Positions 25,815 through 34,187 of a DNA stretch of 64,000 nt are shown piece after piece. The stretch comes from Myxococcus virescens (GTDB lineage Bacteria > Myxococcota > Myxococcia > Myxococcales > Myxococcaceae), in assembly GCF_900101905.1 (NCBI RefSeq), contig NZ_FNAJ01000007.1, positions 186,001 through 250,000 of the forward strand, given 5' to 3'. The notes below the pieces were generated by a model. That model was not told where the DNA came from. It worked only from the letters and a program-made list of their open reading frames with translations, and searched no databases. A program made the translations under genes and the position numbers. Numbering within the stretch: the first letter of the stretch is position 1; every line of letters starts with the position of its first letter.

Positions 25815-26444
25815 TCAGTCATCCACCGCAGTGACGAGCCCGAGAGCCTTGTTCTCGTGCTTGATGATGCCCACCAGCTTCCAGTGCTTGCGTTGTCGGA
25901 GGTAGACCTCTCCGGGTTGCTCGCTGCCGAGATTCGGCACGAGCTTGGTGATGGTGCAGGCGCGGTCGAACTGGATGCGGATGGTCCAGATTTGCGTCTC
26001 GGCAAGCCGGTCCACGAGCGACAGTGACGAGGGAGCCCACGGGTGGCTGTGGAAGTCCCCGAGCACAATCGTTCGCCCTCTCGGGTCGGCGACGTAGCGA
26101 GGTGGGATGCACTTCTTCCTCTTCGAGGGGCCAACCGGTTCGGGCTCGCCCAGAGGTGAGGGCATGCTGGCGTGGTAGATGCCGTCTCCCAGTGAGTAGA
26201 TGGCGCCGCAGTACTCCTGCTCATAGTCGCGCGCCATCGCGCGCGGCAGCTCCATGACGGCAGGGCAGAGTTGGTCGATGACCTCGTCCACGTCGGAAGA
26301 CGGGGTGATGGCTTCCCAGGGGCCTCGCACGTGGACGTGGGGGCCTGAACGCCAATAGTCCCGCGTGCCACTCGGTTCAGGCGCCCCGGCGCAGCCGATG
26401 GCCATGCCGAGCGCTGCGACGCGTCCCAGCCGAGCTGCTGTCAT
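25815..26444 (-). CDS. Lipoprotein with complete JAMM (MPN+) metalloprotease motif
   Basis: 209 residues from ATG 26444 behind GGGAGGGG. The signal peptide carries lipobox AIGC (Cys18). The mature domain matches the JAB1/MPN core: Glu77 in QEYCGAIYS, then FHSHPWAPSSLSLVD, giving His132-x-His134-x7-Ser142-x2-Asp145, exactly the zinc-binding JAMM consensus. JAMM enzymes are zinc isopeptidases or peptidases that remove ubiquitin-like tails or process small proteins, usually in the cytosol. A lipid-anchored envelope form is unusual. The substrate is unknown, and the partner lipoprotein downstream is a candidate. Codon use is closer to the background than that of the nuclease-like ORF. Confidence 0.75.
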   Translation of the reverse strand: MTAARLGRVAALGMAIGCAGAPEPSGTRDYWRSGPHVHVRGPWEAITPSSDVDEVIDQLCPAVMELPRAMARDYEQEYCGAIYSLGDGIYHASMPSPLGEPEPVGPSKRKKCIPPRYVADPRGRTIVLGDFHSHPWAPSSLSLVDRLAETQIWTIRIQFDRACTITKLVPNLGSEQPGEVYLRQRKHWKLVGIIKHENKALGLVTAVDD

Positions 26445-26803
26445 GGACCCCTCCCGTCCGAAATCAGGAATTAGAGTCCATATATGCAAGCCTCTAAGTC
26501 ATGACAATTCGGTTTCGCTGCTTTGGGAGGGTTTGCACCAACGAGGCACGAGGCCGGGCCGGTACACCCCGGCACCGATGCCCGCGCGGGAAGGAGGGGC
26601 ATCCCTCCCGCGCGGGTGGCGCCGGACGTCAACGCAGTAAGAACAGCCCCGCCGGAGCACCATGCCCGGCGGGTGTGATGACGGCAGGCGGAAAGCCGCG
26701 CCTGGTGCCTCCCGCCACCACGACACCTCAGTCGTCGTGCCTGCCCAGGGAACAGATGTCCCCGCGCTTGACCAGCAACAGGGGCTCGCCGCACCAGCAT
26801 TTC
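26445..26803. other. Intergenic region with two strong hairpins
   Basis: No convincing gene. Two hairpins are present: CCCGCGCGGGA/TCCCGCGCGGG at 26581-26616 and CCCGCCGG/CCGGCGGG at 26648-26673. The first 60 bases beside the JAMM lipoprotein start are relatively A/T-rich and probably hold its promoter. Confidence 0.5.
26581..26616. terminator. Long GC hairpin, terminator-like without T run
   Basis: A perfect 11-bp stem CCCGCGCGGGA/TCCCGCGCGGG with a 14-base loop, which itself is purine-rich. It lies between two minus-strand genes. Lack of a T tract leaves its role open. Confidence 0.4.
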
Positions 26804-27238
26804 TCATCGGGGGCATAGGTGCGTGGGCAGGGGGGCTTCGGGCTCGCCGCGCAGCTCCGAGGCGCGCAGCAGGCCGTTGAGCGCCGTCAACGCGCCGGTG
26901 AGCACCTCCGTGGGAATGGAGTCCTCGCCGGCGAGCTGCTCCTGAGTGCTCCACTGGCCTTCCTCGAAGGCACGGAGGACAGCCAGGTCCCGCTCCATGC
27001 CGTTGAGGCGGAAGGGCATGCCTCGCGCGCGTCCCAGGGCAGCGCACACGCACGGCGGCACTTCCCCCTGACCGAGCGCATCCAGCATCTGGCGGTAGTC
27101 CATCGCGTTCAGCACCAGGGCGCGCCCATCGCCAGTGGCCACTTGCAGGGCCGCGTGCAGGACGACGCCCACGGAGGCGGCGCCGGGCCCATGGACGACG
27201 CGCAGCTTGGCCTTGGAGTGCTTTTTCGGGGCGCCCAC
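26804..27238 (-). CDS. Conserved-looking hypothetical protein, overlapping or frameshifted
   Basis: 144 residues if started at GTG 27238 (AGGGGG upstream). The protein is soluble, helical and acidic at its end: LRVVHGPGAASVGVVLHAALQ, ALVLNAMDYRQMLDALGQG, ERDLAVLRAFEEGQWSTQEQ, TEVLTGALTALNGLLRA. No motif was recognised. The frame with the most protein-like composition switches here from that of the upstream ORF (27109-27600) at an AAAAA run near 27223-27228. The two could therefore be one gene of about 255 codons with a frameshift, or two overlapping genes. Confidence 0.5.
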   Translation of the reverse strand: MGAPKKHSKAKLRVVHGPGAASVGVVLHAALQVATGDGRALVLNAMDYRQMLDALGQGEVPPCVCAALGRARGMPFRLNGMERDLAVLRAFEEGQWSTQEQLAGEDSIPTEVLTGALTALNGLLRASELRGEPEAPLPTHLCPR

Positions 27239-27600
27239 CGAGCACCCCCTGTCTTGCGCGCAGCGCCCTGGGCCGCGGACTCCCGTCCGGCGTCCGTGAC
27301 GCGGCGGACCTCCGCGAGGGCCTTGTGGAAGGCGCGCAGCAAGGCGAGCCAGCCCTCGCCGCGGACGATGCCCGAGCCGCAATCCACCTCCCAGCGCTCG
27401 CCCGCCTCATCGAGGCGGCGGAACCCCAAAGTGAACTCGGTCGGCAGGAGGCTCCGGCGGGGCTGGGAGGATGGCGTTAAGCCGCCGCGGCCTTGGGCAT
27501 CATCAGGCCGCTCAGCGGTACGGCTTGGTGAGTGTTTGGCTTTGGCCTTGCCGCCACGCCAGCGCCACGGCGCCATCAGCGGGAGCGGCACTTGCTCCAT
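27109..27600 (-). CDS. Hypothetical protein, upstream half of the overlapping pair
   Basis: Up to 163 residues from ATG 27600. The first 50 residues are basic and Pro/Arg-rich; a folded-looking segment follows (FTLGFRRLDEAGERWEVDCG, GWLALLRAFHKALAEVRRV). After about residue 118 the sequence turns into Pro/Ser-rich low-quality reading, while the next frame becomes protein-like. This suggests either a frameshift or that only the first part is real. No family recognised. Confidence 0.4.
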   Translation of the reverse strand: MEQVPLPLMAPWRWRGGKAKAKHSPSRTAERPDDAQGRGGLTPSSQPRRSLLPTEFTLGFRRLDEAGERWEVDCGSGIVRGEGWLALLRAFHKALAEVRRVTDAGRESAAQGAARKTGGARWAPRKSTPRPSCASSMGPAPPPWASSCTRPCKWPLAMGAPWC

Positions 27601-27605
27601 CCCCC

Positions 27606-27634
27606 CCGCCCGAATCCCCAGTGGGGACGGGCGG
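27606..27634 (-). terminator. Hairpin downstream of tRNA-Arg
   Basis: CCGCCCG/CGGGCGG with an inner CCCC/GGGG pair lies nine bases beyond the 3' end of the minus-strand tRNA. There is no T run. Confidence 0.5.
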
Positions 27635-27642
27635 TTAGGATG

Positions 27643-27716
27643 TGACCCCGACAGGAATCGAACCTGTGGCCTGCGGTTTAGGAAACCGCCGCTCTATCCA
27701 ACTGAGCTACGGGGTC
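27643..27716 (-). tRNA. tRNA-Arg (anticodon CCT)
   Basis: A complete cloverleaf of 74 bases on the minus strand. The acceptor arm GACCCCG pairs with CGGGGTC; D arm GCTC/GAGC, anticodon stem GCGGT/ACCGC with loop TTCCTAA, and T arm ACAGG/CCTGT with loop TTCGATT. Anticodon CCT reads AGG codons. The 3' CCA is not encoded. Confidence 0.96.
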
Positions 27717-27735
27717 GTGCTCTCAAGTCACTGCG

Positions 27736-27761
27736 CTTTCTGGAGGGAATCCGCCAGAAAG
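27736..27761. other. Inverted repeat in the tRNA-Arg leader
   Basis: CTTTCTGG and CCAGAAAG form a perfect 8-bp stem with a 10-base loop, 20 bases upstream of the tRNA 5' end. In the precursor RNA it would be a hairpin next to the RNase P site. Confidence 0.45.
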
Positions 27762-27807
27762 GTCCAGCCATGCTCCCCCAAGCCGGGGCGCATGCACAAC
27801 GACGTGC

Positions 27808-27835
27808 CTTATAGCAGGCGGCCCGGCGCGCGCAA
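27808..27835 (-). promoter_or_regulatory. Promoter candidate for tRNA-Arg
   Basis: On the minus strand TTGCGC (27835-27830) and TATAAG (27813-27808) are separated by 16 bases. This would give a leader of about 90 bases before the mature tRNA. Confidence 0.5.
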
Positions 27836-27891
27836 CGCGCCAGCATCACCGTTTCCACCCTGCCGCCCCCTAGGGGGCCTGCCGGGCACCC

Positions 27892-28920
27892 TCAGCGTGA
27901 CGCGGGAACGTCCCGGAACCGGACCATGCGACCCCGCTCTCCGTCCCAGACGTTGAGTCGCAGACAGGCCAGCACGTCCCTGGGGTGCAGGGTGGTGGTG
28001 CGGGGATTCTGCAGCTCGGGGATGGCGGCCATGGCCTCCGGCAGCCGGTAGAAGGGGATGCGGGGGTTGAGGTGGTGGACGTGGTGGTAGCCGATGTTGC
28101 CGGTGAACCACGCCATGACGGGGCCGCAGGCCAGGTAGCTCGAAGCCTCCAGGGCCGCGCTCGCGTGCGTCCAGTCCTGGTCCTCGCGCAGCGCGACGTC
28201 CGGGAAGTTGTGCTGGGAGAAGAAGAGGTACGCGCCCAGCGCGTAGCCGATGGACAGCGGCAGCGCCATCGCCGTGAGGTACACGCCCAGGCCCCCGAAG
28301 TGGAACACCGCCACGCTGATGGCCACGTGGAGGAGCACGGCGAAGCCCGCGCTCCAGTAGCGCAGCGGGTGCTTCACGAACGGCACGATGCACAGCCCAC
28401 TCAGGAACGCGAGCGGGTACGCGAAGATCATCACGAGCGGATGCCGCTCCACCACGTAGGCCAGCCGCTCCAGCGCCGTGGCCTCACGCCACTGCTGCGC
28501 CGTCCACGTGGTGAACGTCCCCGACGCGGAGGCAGCCAGCCGCGCCGTGTTCGCATGGTGGTGGTTGTGCGACTCGCTCCAGACGCGCGGCGGCGTGAGC
28601 AGCAGCACCGCGTGGGTGTGGAACAGGGCCTTCGCGATCCGCGAGCCCGACAGCAGGGAACCGTGCAGGTAGTCGTGGACCAGGATGAAGGAGCGGATCA
28701 TCACCAGCGCTTGCAACACGCTGCCCACGATGCGCAGGGGCCACCAGGAGGGAAGGGCAGCGAGCGCCATGGCGCCCAGCAGGGCCGCGAAGGTGGTGCC
28801 CACTTCCCACCAGCTCCGCCGCGTGTCCTGCGCGGCGAAAGGCCGCGTGCGGGCGATGAGGTTCCGCTCGGCATCTCGGGAGAGTGAGGTGAAGGCGCTG
28901 CTGCGGGTCGCGGAGTCCAT
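27892..28920 (-). CDS. Membrane fatty acid desaturase
   Basis: 342 residues from ATG 28920 (an upstream GTG at 28941 is possible). The three histidine boxes of the di-iron integral-membrane desaturase family are present and correctly ordered: HDYLH, ESHNHHH and YHHVHH. Hydrophobic segments lie between boxes one and two and again before box three. These enzymes insert double bonds into acyl chains using oxygen and an electron carrier, controlling membrane fluidity. In myxobacteria desaturases also shape developmental lipids, but the substrate and position cannot be read here. The gene stands alone between tRNA-Arg and an unrelated gene. Confidence 0.9.
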   Translation of the reverse strand: MDSATRSSAFTSLSRDAERNLIARTRPFAAQDTRRSWWEVGTTFAALLGAMALAALPSWWPLRIVGSVLQALVMIRSFILVHDYLHGSLLSGSRIAKALFHTHAVLLLTPPRVWSESHNHHHANTARLAASASGTFTTWTAQQWREATALERLAYVVERHPLVMIFAYPLAFLSGLCIVPFVKHPLRYWSAGFAVLLHVAISVAVFHFGGLGVYLTAMALPLSIGYALGAYLFFSQHNFPDVALREDQDWTHASAALEASSYLACGPVMAWFTGNIGYHHVHHLNPRIPFYRLPEAMAAIPELQNPRTTTLHPRDVLACLRLNVWDGERGRMVRFRDVPASR

Positions 28921-29102
28921 TCGGAAGTCCAGGGCTGGCACGGCGGCGGCTGCCGTCGATTCGAGTCCCTGGAACCATGCCCGCCCACTGTCATGCGACC
29001 GTCATGGGCGGTGCTATTGGCAGACAGCCCTCACGGATGTCGCGATGCGTCGGAGGCCGCGTGGCCCCGCCTGGCCCATGGGGCCCGACGGGGCACGGCA
29101 CG

Positions 29103-29831
29103 TCACGAGCGATGCTTGTTGGCTCGGAACTCGCTGGCCCACTGCTCGACGATGGATGCCACCTGCTCGCGCTCGGAGCGCTGCGAGGTCGGAATCACCG
29201 AGCTCTGGGCCAACTGCAGGACCGGCGGGCTGTCGCCACTGGGCGTCGGGACCACGGGGCTGGCGCCCTTCTTGCGGACCCAGACGCGGGGACCCTCGCT
29301 GGGGCGCACGGGCTCCGGGGTGACGGCGGTCTCCGGTGCCTCCGAAGACTCGCGGCGCTTCCGGCCCAGGATGACGTCCGGAATGCTGTTCGGCGCGGCG
29401 TCTTCCGTCCACGCGTGGTGCAGGCGGTCGGACGCCACCATGAGTCGCCGCTTCTGGTAGTGGGCCGCGCAGTAGCCCAGGCTGCGCACCGGCCGCTTGC
29501 AGCCGATGACGGCGCAGGCTCGGGCTTCCGGAGCGGCTTCTTCCTCGGCGGTGTCGTGGGGCCCCGCATCCAGGGTCGCGAGCGACGACGCCAGGGCGTC
29601 CAGGGCCGCGTTCGGCAGCTCACGCCGCGGCTGGCGCCGGAGGCCGCTGGGGGACAGGCTCTCCGCGATGCGCAGAAGCGTGTCCGTCAGCGGCGACAGC
29701 TGCCCGGCGAGTTCCTCGGCCAGCACGGTGCGGAACGCGCGCTCCAGTGGCGGCAAGGACGAAGCGGGAACGCGAGTGGTTCGCGTGGAGTGATGAGACG
29801 GGGCGGAACGAAGGCTACGGGGTCTTGGCAT
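29103..29831 (-). CDS. Cys/His-motif protein of unknown function, possible regulator
   Basis: 242 residues. The N-terminal third is basic then helical (LERAFRTVLAEELAGQLSPL). A central short motif, CAVIGCKRPVRSLGYCAAHY, holds C-x4-C-x8-C-x2-H followed by QKRR and could bind one zinc. The C-terminal third is Pro/Glu/Ser-rich and ends with a helix (EREQVASIVEQWASEF). The combination of a basic N-terminus, a putative zinc knuckle and a low-complexity tail suggests a nucleic-acid or protein-binding role, but no established family was recognised. Confidence 0.65.
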   Translation of the reverse strand: MPRPRSLRSAPSHHSTRTTRVPASSLPPLERAFRTVLAEELAGQLSPLTDTLLRIAESLSPSGLRRQPRRELPNAALDALASSLATLDAGPHDTAEEEAAPEARACAVIGCKRPVRSLGYCAAHYQKRRLMVASDRLHHAWTEDAAPNSIPDVILGRKRRESSEAPETAVTPEPVRPSEGPRVWVRKKGASPVVPTPSGDSPPVLQLAQSSVIPTSQRSEREQVASIVEQWASEFRANKHRS

Positions 29832-30164
29832 GTGGATGAGTGCCTGTGGTCGCTGCCGGTTGCTTCAGGGGACCGTGGAGCGGACGGCCGTTGCGTTAGC
29901 ACACCTGTGGCCGACCGCCCAGGACAGCCTGTCAAAGGGCTCGTGAGTGGATGTTTCGCGGCGATAACCCAAGCGGTGCGTCCCCATGTCAACACGGCCC
30001 ACGTCCATTCAATCCCGAGCCGCGCCCGCACCCCCCAAGGTATGTCGGAGTCCTACCTGTCGAGTGGTCGGCATGACTTCCAGGGAGTACGCTTCTTCCT
30101 CGGCTGAAACAGGCTACTGCGGCAGGATGCGCGTGTCGTGCAACTTCACTGAGAGGATTTGCCC
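29832..30164. other. Divergent intergenic region, nothing recognised
   Basis: About 330 bases between the Cys/His-motif gene and the divergent small lipoprotein gene. It must hold both promoters. No ORF, repeat or structured RNA could be supported. Confidence 0.5.
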
Positions 30165-30497
30165 GTGCGAAACATCTCGACTGTCGCGGTGTCCGTGGTC
30201 GCTGCTGGTTTCCTGGTGGCCTGTGGCGAGGGCGTGGACCTGAATGAAGAAGGTGCAATTCCCACCACCCCGGAAGCCGCGCAGGAGGCTGTCTCCGCGC
30301 CCGCCGAGGTGTCCGCGCAGGCGTGCACGACGCTGTACCGTCCCCGGATCACCACCTACTGGACGTCCTTCCCCATCGAGATTGAGGGGCAGGTGGGCCG
30401 GTGCACGACGGCCAGTGACTGTACCGTGACGTGTGTCGGCGAGACGTCGCAGTACGCCATCAACTCCCAGTTCTTCTACTGCACCTACTGCCCCTGA
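30165..30497 (+). CDS. Small Cys-rich lipoprotein
   Basis: 110 residues. GTG 30165 is preferred over TTG 30159 because GAGAGGA lies seven bases upstream of the GTG but too close to the TTG. The signal peptide has lipobox LVAC (about Cys20). The mature part holds an acidic spacer and a C-terminal domain with six cysteines (QACTTLY, RCTTASDCTVTCVGE, FYCTYC) that probably form disulfides. The family is not recognised. A strong hairpin follows 16 bases after the stop. Confidence 0.7.
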   Translation: MRNISTVAVSVVAAGFLVACGEGVDLNEEGAIPTTPEAAQEAVSAPAEVSAQACTTLYRPRITTYWTSFPIEIEGQVGRCTTASDCTVTCVGETSQYAINSQFFYCTYCP

Positions 30498-30889
30498 CGT
30501 GACGTCTCGGCGCTCCACGCCGGACGCACCCGGCGTGGAGGCGCTTTCCGAGGGGCGGCATCGCGCTTCGGCCGCGCGAGCGTCGTGTCCAGCGGCCCGC
30601 CTCTTGGGTCGCAACTGTTCGGCCGCGCGCGCGGCGGCGGGTTGGCCCAGGACCCGAGCCGCTCCAGCCGGGCAACTCCACCTGCGCCACTCCGTCATGC
30701 GACTCCGCTTCCGGCCAGTTCAGCCCCATATCGAACATAGGGAACAGCGCCGGAAACGGGTCTTTGGATTCAGGGTTCTATTCGAATCAACCGCTAGGGC
30801 CCAAGCCGTCTCGGGGCTTGGAACGCGGGAGTCCGGCCGGTACAACGCGCCCCTGGGCCTGCGGGCATGTCGTCCTGGCCCCGGCTGTC
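30498..30889. other. Gap upstream of the CCA-adding enzyme gene
   Basis: Apart from the hairpin at 30513-30540, no gene is supported. Bases 30740-30800 are relatively A/T-rich (TTTGGATTCAGG, TTCTATTCGAATC) and may hold the promoter for the following gene. Confidence 0.45.
30513..30540 (+). terminator. Terminator-like hairpin after small lipoprotein gene
   Basis: A perfect 11-bp stem CTCCACGCCGG/CCGGCGTGGAG with a 6-base loop, followed by GCGCTTTCC, which has only a short T run. Confidence 0.65.
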
Positions 30890-32158
30890 ATGATCGCGAA
30901 CCTCCACAACGCCGACATCCCCCAGCCCGTGCTGGACGTCATCGCGCGGCTGCGCGAACTGGGCCACTCCGTCTACCTGGTGGGGGGCTGCGTCCGGGAC
31001 ATGGTGCGCCTGGTCCACCCCAAGGACTTCGACGTGGCCACCAGCGCGCTGCCGCAAGAAGTCCAGGGCGCCTTCCGCAAGGTCATCCCCACGGGCATCC
31101 AGCACGGCACCGTCACCGTCCTCCAGAGTGGCACGCACGTGGAGGTGACGACGTTCCGCTCGGAGGGGGATTACCTCGACGGCCGCCGGCCCAGCTCGGT
31201 GGCCTTCGAGCGCGACATCGTCAAGGACCTGTCCCGGCGCGACTTCACCATCAACGCGATGGCCTACAACCCGCTGGACCGCGAGCTGGTGGACCCGTTC
31301 GGTGGACAATCGGACCTCCGGGCGCAGCTCATCCGCTGCGTGGGCTCCGCGCAGGAGCGCTTCTCCGAGGACGGCCTGCGGCCCTTGCGCGCCGTGCGCT
31401 TCGCCGCGGTGCTCGGCTTCGCGCTCGATGCCGCCACCCGCGCCGCCATTCCCGCCACGCTCGGCGTCTTCCGCAAGGTCGCGCTGGAGCGGGTGCGTGA
31501 AGAGCTGGTGAAGCTGCTCCTGTCACCCCGGGCGGAGAGCGGCCTGCTGTTGCTCGCGGACACCGGGCTCCTGGACGTGTTCCTTCCGGAGCTGGCGCGC
31601 GCGGAAGCCTCGGCCGCCGCGTCCGTCCGGGCCGCGGTGCAGGCCTCGTCGCTGGAGGTGGAGGTCCGCGTCGCGGTGCTGCTGGCCGATCTGGTGGACC
31701 GAGCCCAGGCGCGCGACATCGGCCTGCGGCTGAAGTTCCCCAACAAGGTGGCGGACCTGGTGGCGCTGCTCGTCGAACACGCGAAGGCGGAGACGCGGGT
31801 GGGGGAGCCGGACGCCGCGCTTCGCCGGCTCCTGGCTCGCCTGGGCCCGCCGCAGCTTCCGCAGTGGGCCGCGGTCGTTCGCGCCCGGGTCGGAGTCCGC
31901 CAGCCGGACGCGCTCCCAGCGGTGGAGGCGCTCATTGCCCGCGTGGAGGCGCTCGCCGCCGCGAAGCCGCCTCTGACGGCGAAGGACCTGTCGCTGACCG
32001 GAGGCGACATCATGGCCGCCCTGGGCGTGGGGCCTTCTCCCATCGTGGGCGAGGCCACCCGGTTCCTCATCGAGTCCGTCCTGGATGATCCGGGCCTGAA
32101 CACGGCCGACGCCCTGCGGCAGCGGTTGCAGGCGTGGCAGGCGCAGGTTGCTCGCTGA
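30890..32158 (+). CDS. CCA tRNA nucleotidyltransferase / poly(A) polymerase family
   Basis: 422 residues from ATG 30890. It belongs to the class II nucleotidyltransferases: YLVGGCVRDMV, the metal-binding DFDVATSA, RDFTINAMAYN, DPFGG and RFSEDGLRPLRAVRFAA. These enzymes add CCA to tRNA 3' ends or poly(A) to RNA; the two activities are hard to separate by sequence. Both tRNA genes in this window lack an encoded CCA, so a CCA-adding enzyme is required by the genome. The C-terminal half is helical without an evident HD phosphohydrolase motif. It is followed after about 100 bases by mnmA, another tRNA maturation gene. Confidence 0.88.
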   Translation: MIANLHNADIPQPVLDVIARLRELGHSVYLVGGCVRDMVRLVHPKDFDVATSALPQEVQGAFRKVIPTGIQHGTVTVLQSGTHVEVTTFRSEGDYLDGRRPSSVAFERDIVKDLSRRDFTINAMAYNPLDRELVDPFGGQSDLRAQLIRCVGSAQERFSEDGLRPLRAVRFAAVLGFALDAATRAAIPATLGVFRKVALERVREELVKLLLSPRAESGLLLLADTGLLDVFLPELARAEASAAASVRAAVQASSLEVEVRVAVLLADLVDRAQARDIGLRLKFPNKVADLVALLVEHAKAETRVGEPDAALRRLLARLGPPQLPQWAAVVRARVGVRQPDALPAVEALIARVEALAAAKPPLTAKDLSLTGGDIMAALGVGPSPIVGEATRFLIESVLDDPGLNTADALRQRLQAWQAQVAR

Positions 32159-32255
32159 GCCGGCGGGCTGCAGGGAGTGACGGGGGGCGGGAAAGGGCGC
32201 CCTCCGTGTCCTCCCCGCGTGCGCCCGGACGCGCGGGCGTGTAGGAAGGAGCACC

Positions 32256-33302
32256 ATGCGAGTCGTCGTTGCGATGAGCGGCGGGGTGGATTCCTCAGCC
32301 GCGGCTGCCCTGCTCAAGGAACAGGGTCACGAGGTCATCGGTATCACCCTGCGCGTCTGGTCCTACGAGGGCAAGGCGACGTGTGGGAGCTGCTGCAGTC
32401 CGGATGACATCGATGACGCGCGGGCCGTGGCCCAGACGCTGGGGATTCCCTTCTACGTGGCCAACGCGGAGGAGATCTTCCAGGACCGGGTCATCAACCC
32501 CTTCGTCCAGTCATACCTGGGCGGGCGCACGCCCATCCCCTGCGTCGCCTGCAACCGGGACGTGAAGTTCAACTTCCTCCTCAAGCGCGCCCGCGCGCTC
32601 GGCGCCCGGCTGGCCACGGGCCACTACGCCCGCGTGGAGGAGGTGGACGGCCGCTTCGTCCTGCGTCGCGCCGTCGATGCCGCCAAGGACCAGAGCTACT
32701 TCCTCTTCACGCTCGGTCAGGACGAGCTGCGCGACATCCTCTTCCCCGTGGGCGGCATGACGAAGGCGGAGGTCCGCGCCGTCGCGGAGCGGCACGGCCT
32801 GGTCACCAGTCAGAAGCCGGAGAGCATGGAGATCTGCTTCGTACCGGACGGCGACTACGCGGGCTTCGTGGAGAAGGTCGCCGGGCCGCAGCCGGCCGGG
32901 GACATCGTGGACACCGAGGGCAACGTGCTCGGCACCCACCAGGGCATCCACCGCTACACCGTGGGCCAGCGCAAGGGGCTCAACCTGGGAGGCGGCGAGA
33001 TTCGCTACGTCCACCGGCTGGAGCCGGAGACGCAGCGCGTGGTGGTGGGCCCCGCCGAGGGCACCGGTCGCGACAACTTCGGTCTGCTCCAACCCCACTG
33101 GGTGGACGGGCCGCCTCCGGCCAGTCAGCCGGTGGAGGTCCGCATCCGGCACCGCCACTCGGGCGCGCAGGGGCGGGTGCATGTCTCTCCGCACGGGCTC
33201 GTCTCCGTGAAGCTGGACGCGCCCGCGCGCGCCGTCACCCCCGGGCAGGCCGCGGTGGTCTACGATCAGGACCGCGTGCTCGGCGGCGGTTGGATTGTCT
33301 GA
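32256..33302 (+). CDS. mnmA: tRNA-specific 2-thiouridylase
   Basis: A 348-residue MnmA enzyme, which makes 2-thiouridine at the wobble position of Lys, Glu and Gln tRNAs. Visible hallmarks are the PP-loop AMSGGVDSS, the catalytic cysteine in [28 protein letters not shown] and the second catalytic cysteine in [18 protein letters not shown] motif near residue 48-53 is shared with many MnmA sequences. Length matches the family. It starts at ATG 32256 behind an AGGAAGGAG-like site and is followed after 28 bases by a lipoprotein gene. Confidence 0.95.
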   Translation: MRVVVAMSGGVDSSAAAALLKEQGHEVIGITLRVWSYEGKATCGSCCSPDDIDDARAVAQTLGIPFYVANAEEIFQDRVINPFVQSYLGGRTPIPCVACNRDVKFNFLLKRARALGARLATGHYARVEEVDGRFVLRRAVDAAKDQSYFLFTLGQDELRDILFPVGGMTKAEVRAVAERHGLVTSQKPESMEICFVPDGDYAGFVEKVAGPQPAGDIVDTEGNVLGTHQGIHRYTVGQRKGLNLGGGEIRYVHRLEPETQRVVVGPAEGTGRDNFGLLQPHWVDGPPPASQPVEVRIRHRHSGAQGRVHVSPHGLVSVKLDAPARAVTPGQAAVVYDQDRVLGGGWIV

Positions 33303-33330
33303 CCCCGCGTTGCCTCGGAGGGTGCGGCAC

Positions 33331-34113
33331 ATGGCGCAGCGCCTCGTGGGATGTCTGATCGCGGTCGTCACCGTCGTCGCGGCCGCTGGCTGCAAGGAGC
33401 GCTCGGACAAGCCCGTCGCGGGGCTGCTCGCCGCCGGTGCGCCGGTGCTGCGCGCGGAAGGCAAGGAGTGGCGGCCCATCGCCGTCGGCTCGCAGCTGCT
33501 GGGGCATGACGAGCTGAAGGCCACCGGCCCCGCCGTGCTGGAGTTCTTCGGCGGTGGCCTGCGCTTCCTGGAGAAGGGCGACACGCTGGAGGTGGGCGAA
33601 GCGGACGAGGCGAAGCTCCATGGCGTCAACCTGCCGTCCCGCCACATCGTCGAGGGCAAGCTCCAGGAGGCGCCGCGCCCGCTGCGCATCATCGCCGCGC
33701 GCTACACCCAGGTGCAGGTGACGCCCGCGAGCGCCCAGCAAGAAGACCCGTACAGCTCCAACGGCTACTTCGCCGCCTTCTTCACGCCCAACGGGCTGTC
33801 ACCCAACAAGGCCAAAGACGAACCGTCGCGGGATGGCCCTCGCAAGCCGCTGCCGCCCCCGCCACACCGCCCCCGCGTGCCTCACATCCACGCAGGCAAC
33901 CTGGGCGAGGGCGGTCTGGTGGCCACCGTGGAGGATGGCTTCATCGTGGCGGAGACGGACGACCTGGCCACCGCCGTGCTGCTGGAAGGGGGCGATGTGT
34001 CGCTGGGCCGCACGGTACGATTGATGGTGCCCGCTGGCGCGGAGGTGGTCCTGCGCACGCAGCAGGGCCGCAAGATTGAAGTCGAAGGACCCGCGGACGT
34101 CCGGCTGCGGTGA
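33331..34113 (+). CDS. Lipoprotein with FecR-like domain
   Basis: 260 residues from ATG 33331, with GGAGGG upstream. The signal peptide ends in AAAGC (lipobox, Cys21). The first domain (GAPVLRAEGKEWRPIAVGSQLLGHDELKATGPAVLEFFGGG, read as overlapping short motifs) matches the FecR/LysM-like fold in which a threshold strand is followed by an ornate beta sheet. A Pro/His-rich linker (RPRVPHIHAG) leads to a second, similar beta domain (DDLATAVLLEGGDVSLGR, VPAGAEVVLRTQQGRKIEVEGPA). Such proteins often sense or scaffold at the envelope. No partner sigma factor is nearby. Function unknown. Confidence 0.72.
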   Translation: MAQRLVGCLIAVVTVVAAAGCKERSDKPVAGLLAAGAPVLRAEGKEWRPIAVGSQLLGHDELKATGPAVLEFFGGGLRFLEKGDTLEVGEADEAKLHGVNLPSRHIVEGKLQEAPRPLRIIAARYTQVQVTPASAQQEDPYSSNGYFAAFFTPNGLSPNKAKDEPSRDGPRKPLPPPPHRPRVPHIHAGNLGEGGLVATVEDGFIVAETDDLATAVLLEGGDVSLGRTVRLMVPAGAEVVLRTQQGRKIEVEGPADVRLR

Positions 34114-34187
34114 GGGGACGGGGAGGGCGGTTTGTCCTTGGGGGGCCTGCTTCGGTAGAGTCCTCGGTCGCCCAGCGGGAGGTGTGC

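Noticed and set aside
27220-27230. Programmed -1 frameshift site at the AAAAA run between the overlapping ORFs
   Set aside because: The run does not form an X-XXY-YYZ heptamer in the upstream frame and no clear downstream stimulatory hairpin or spacing could be supported.
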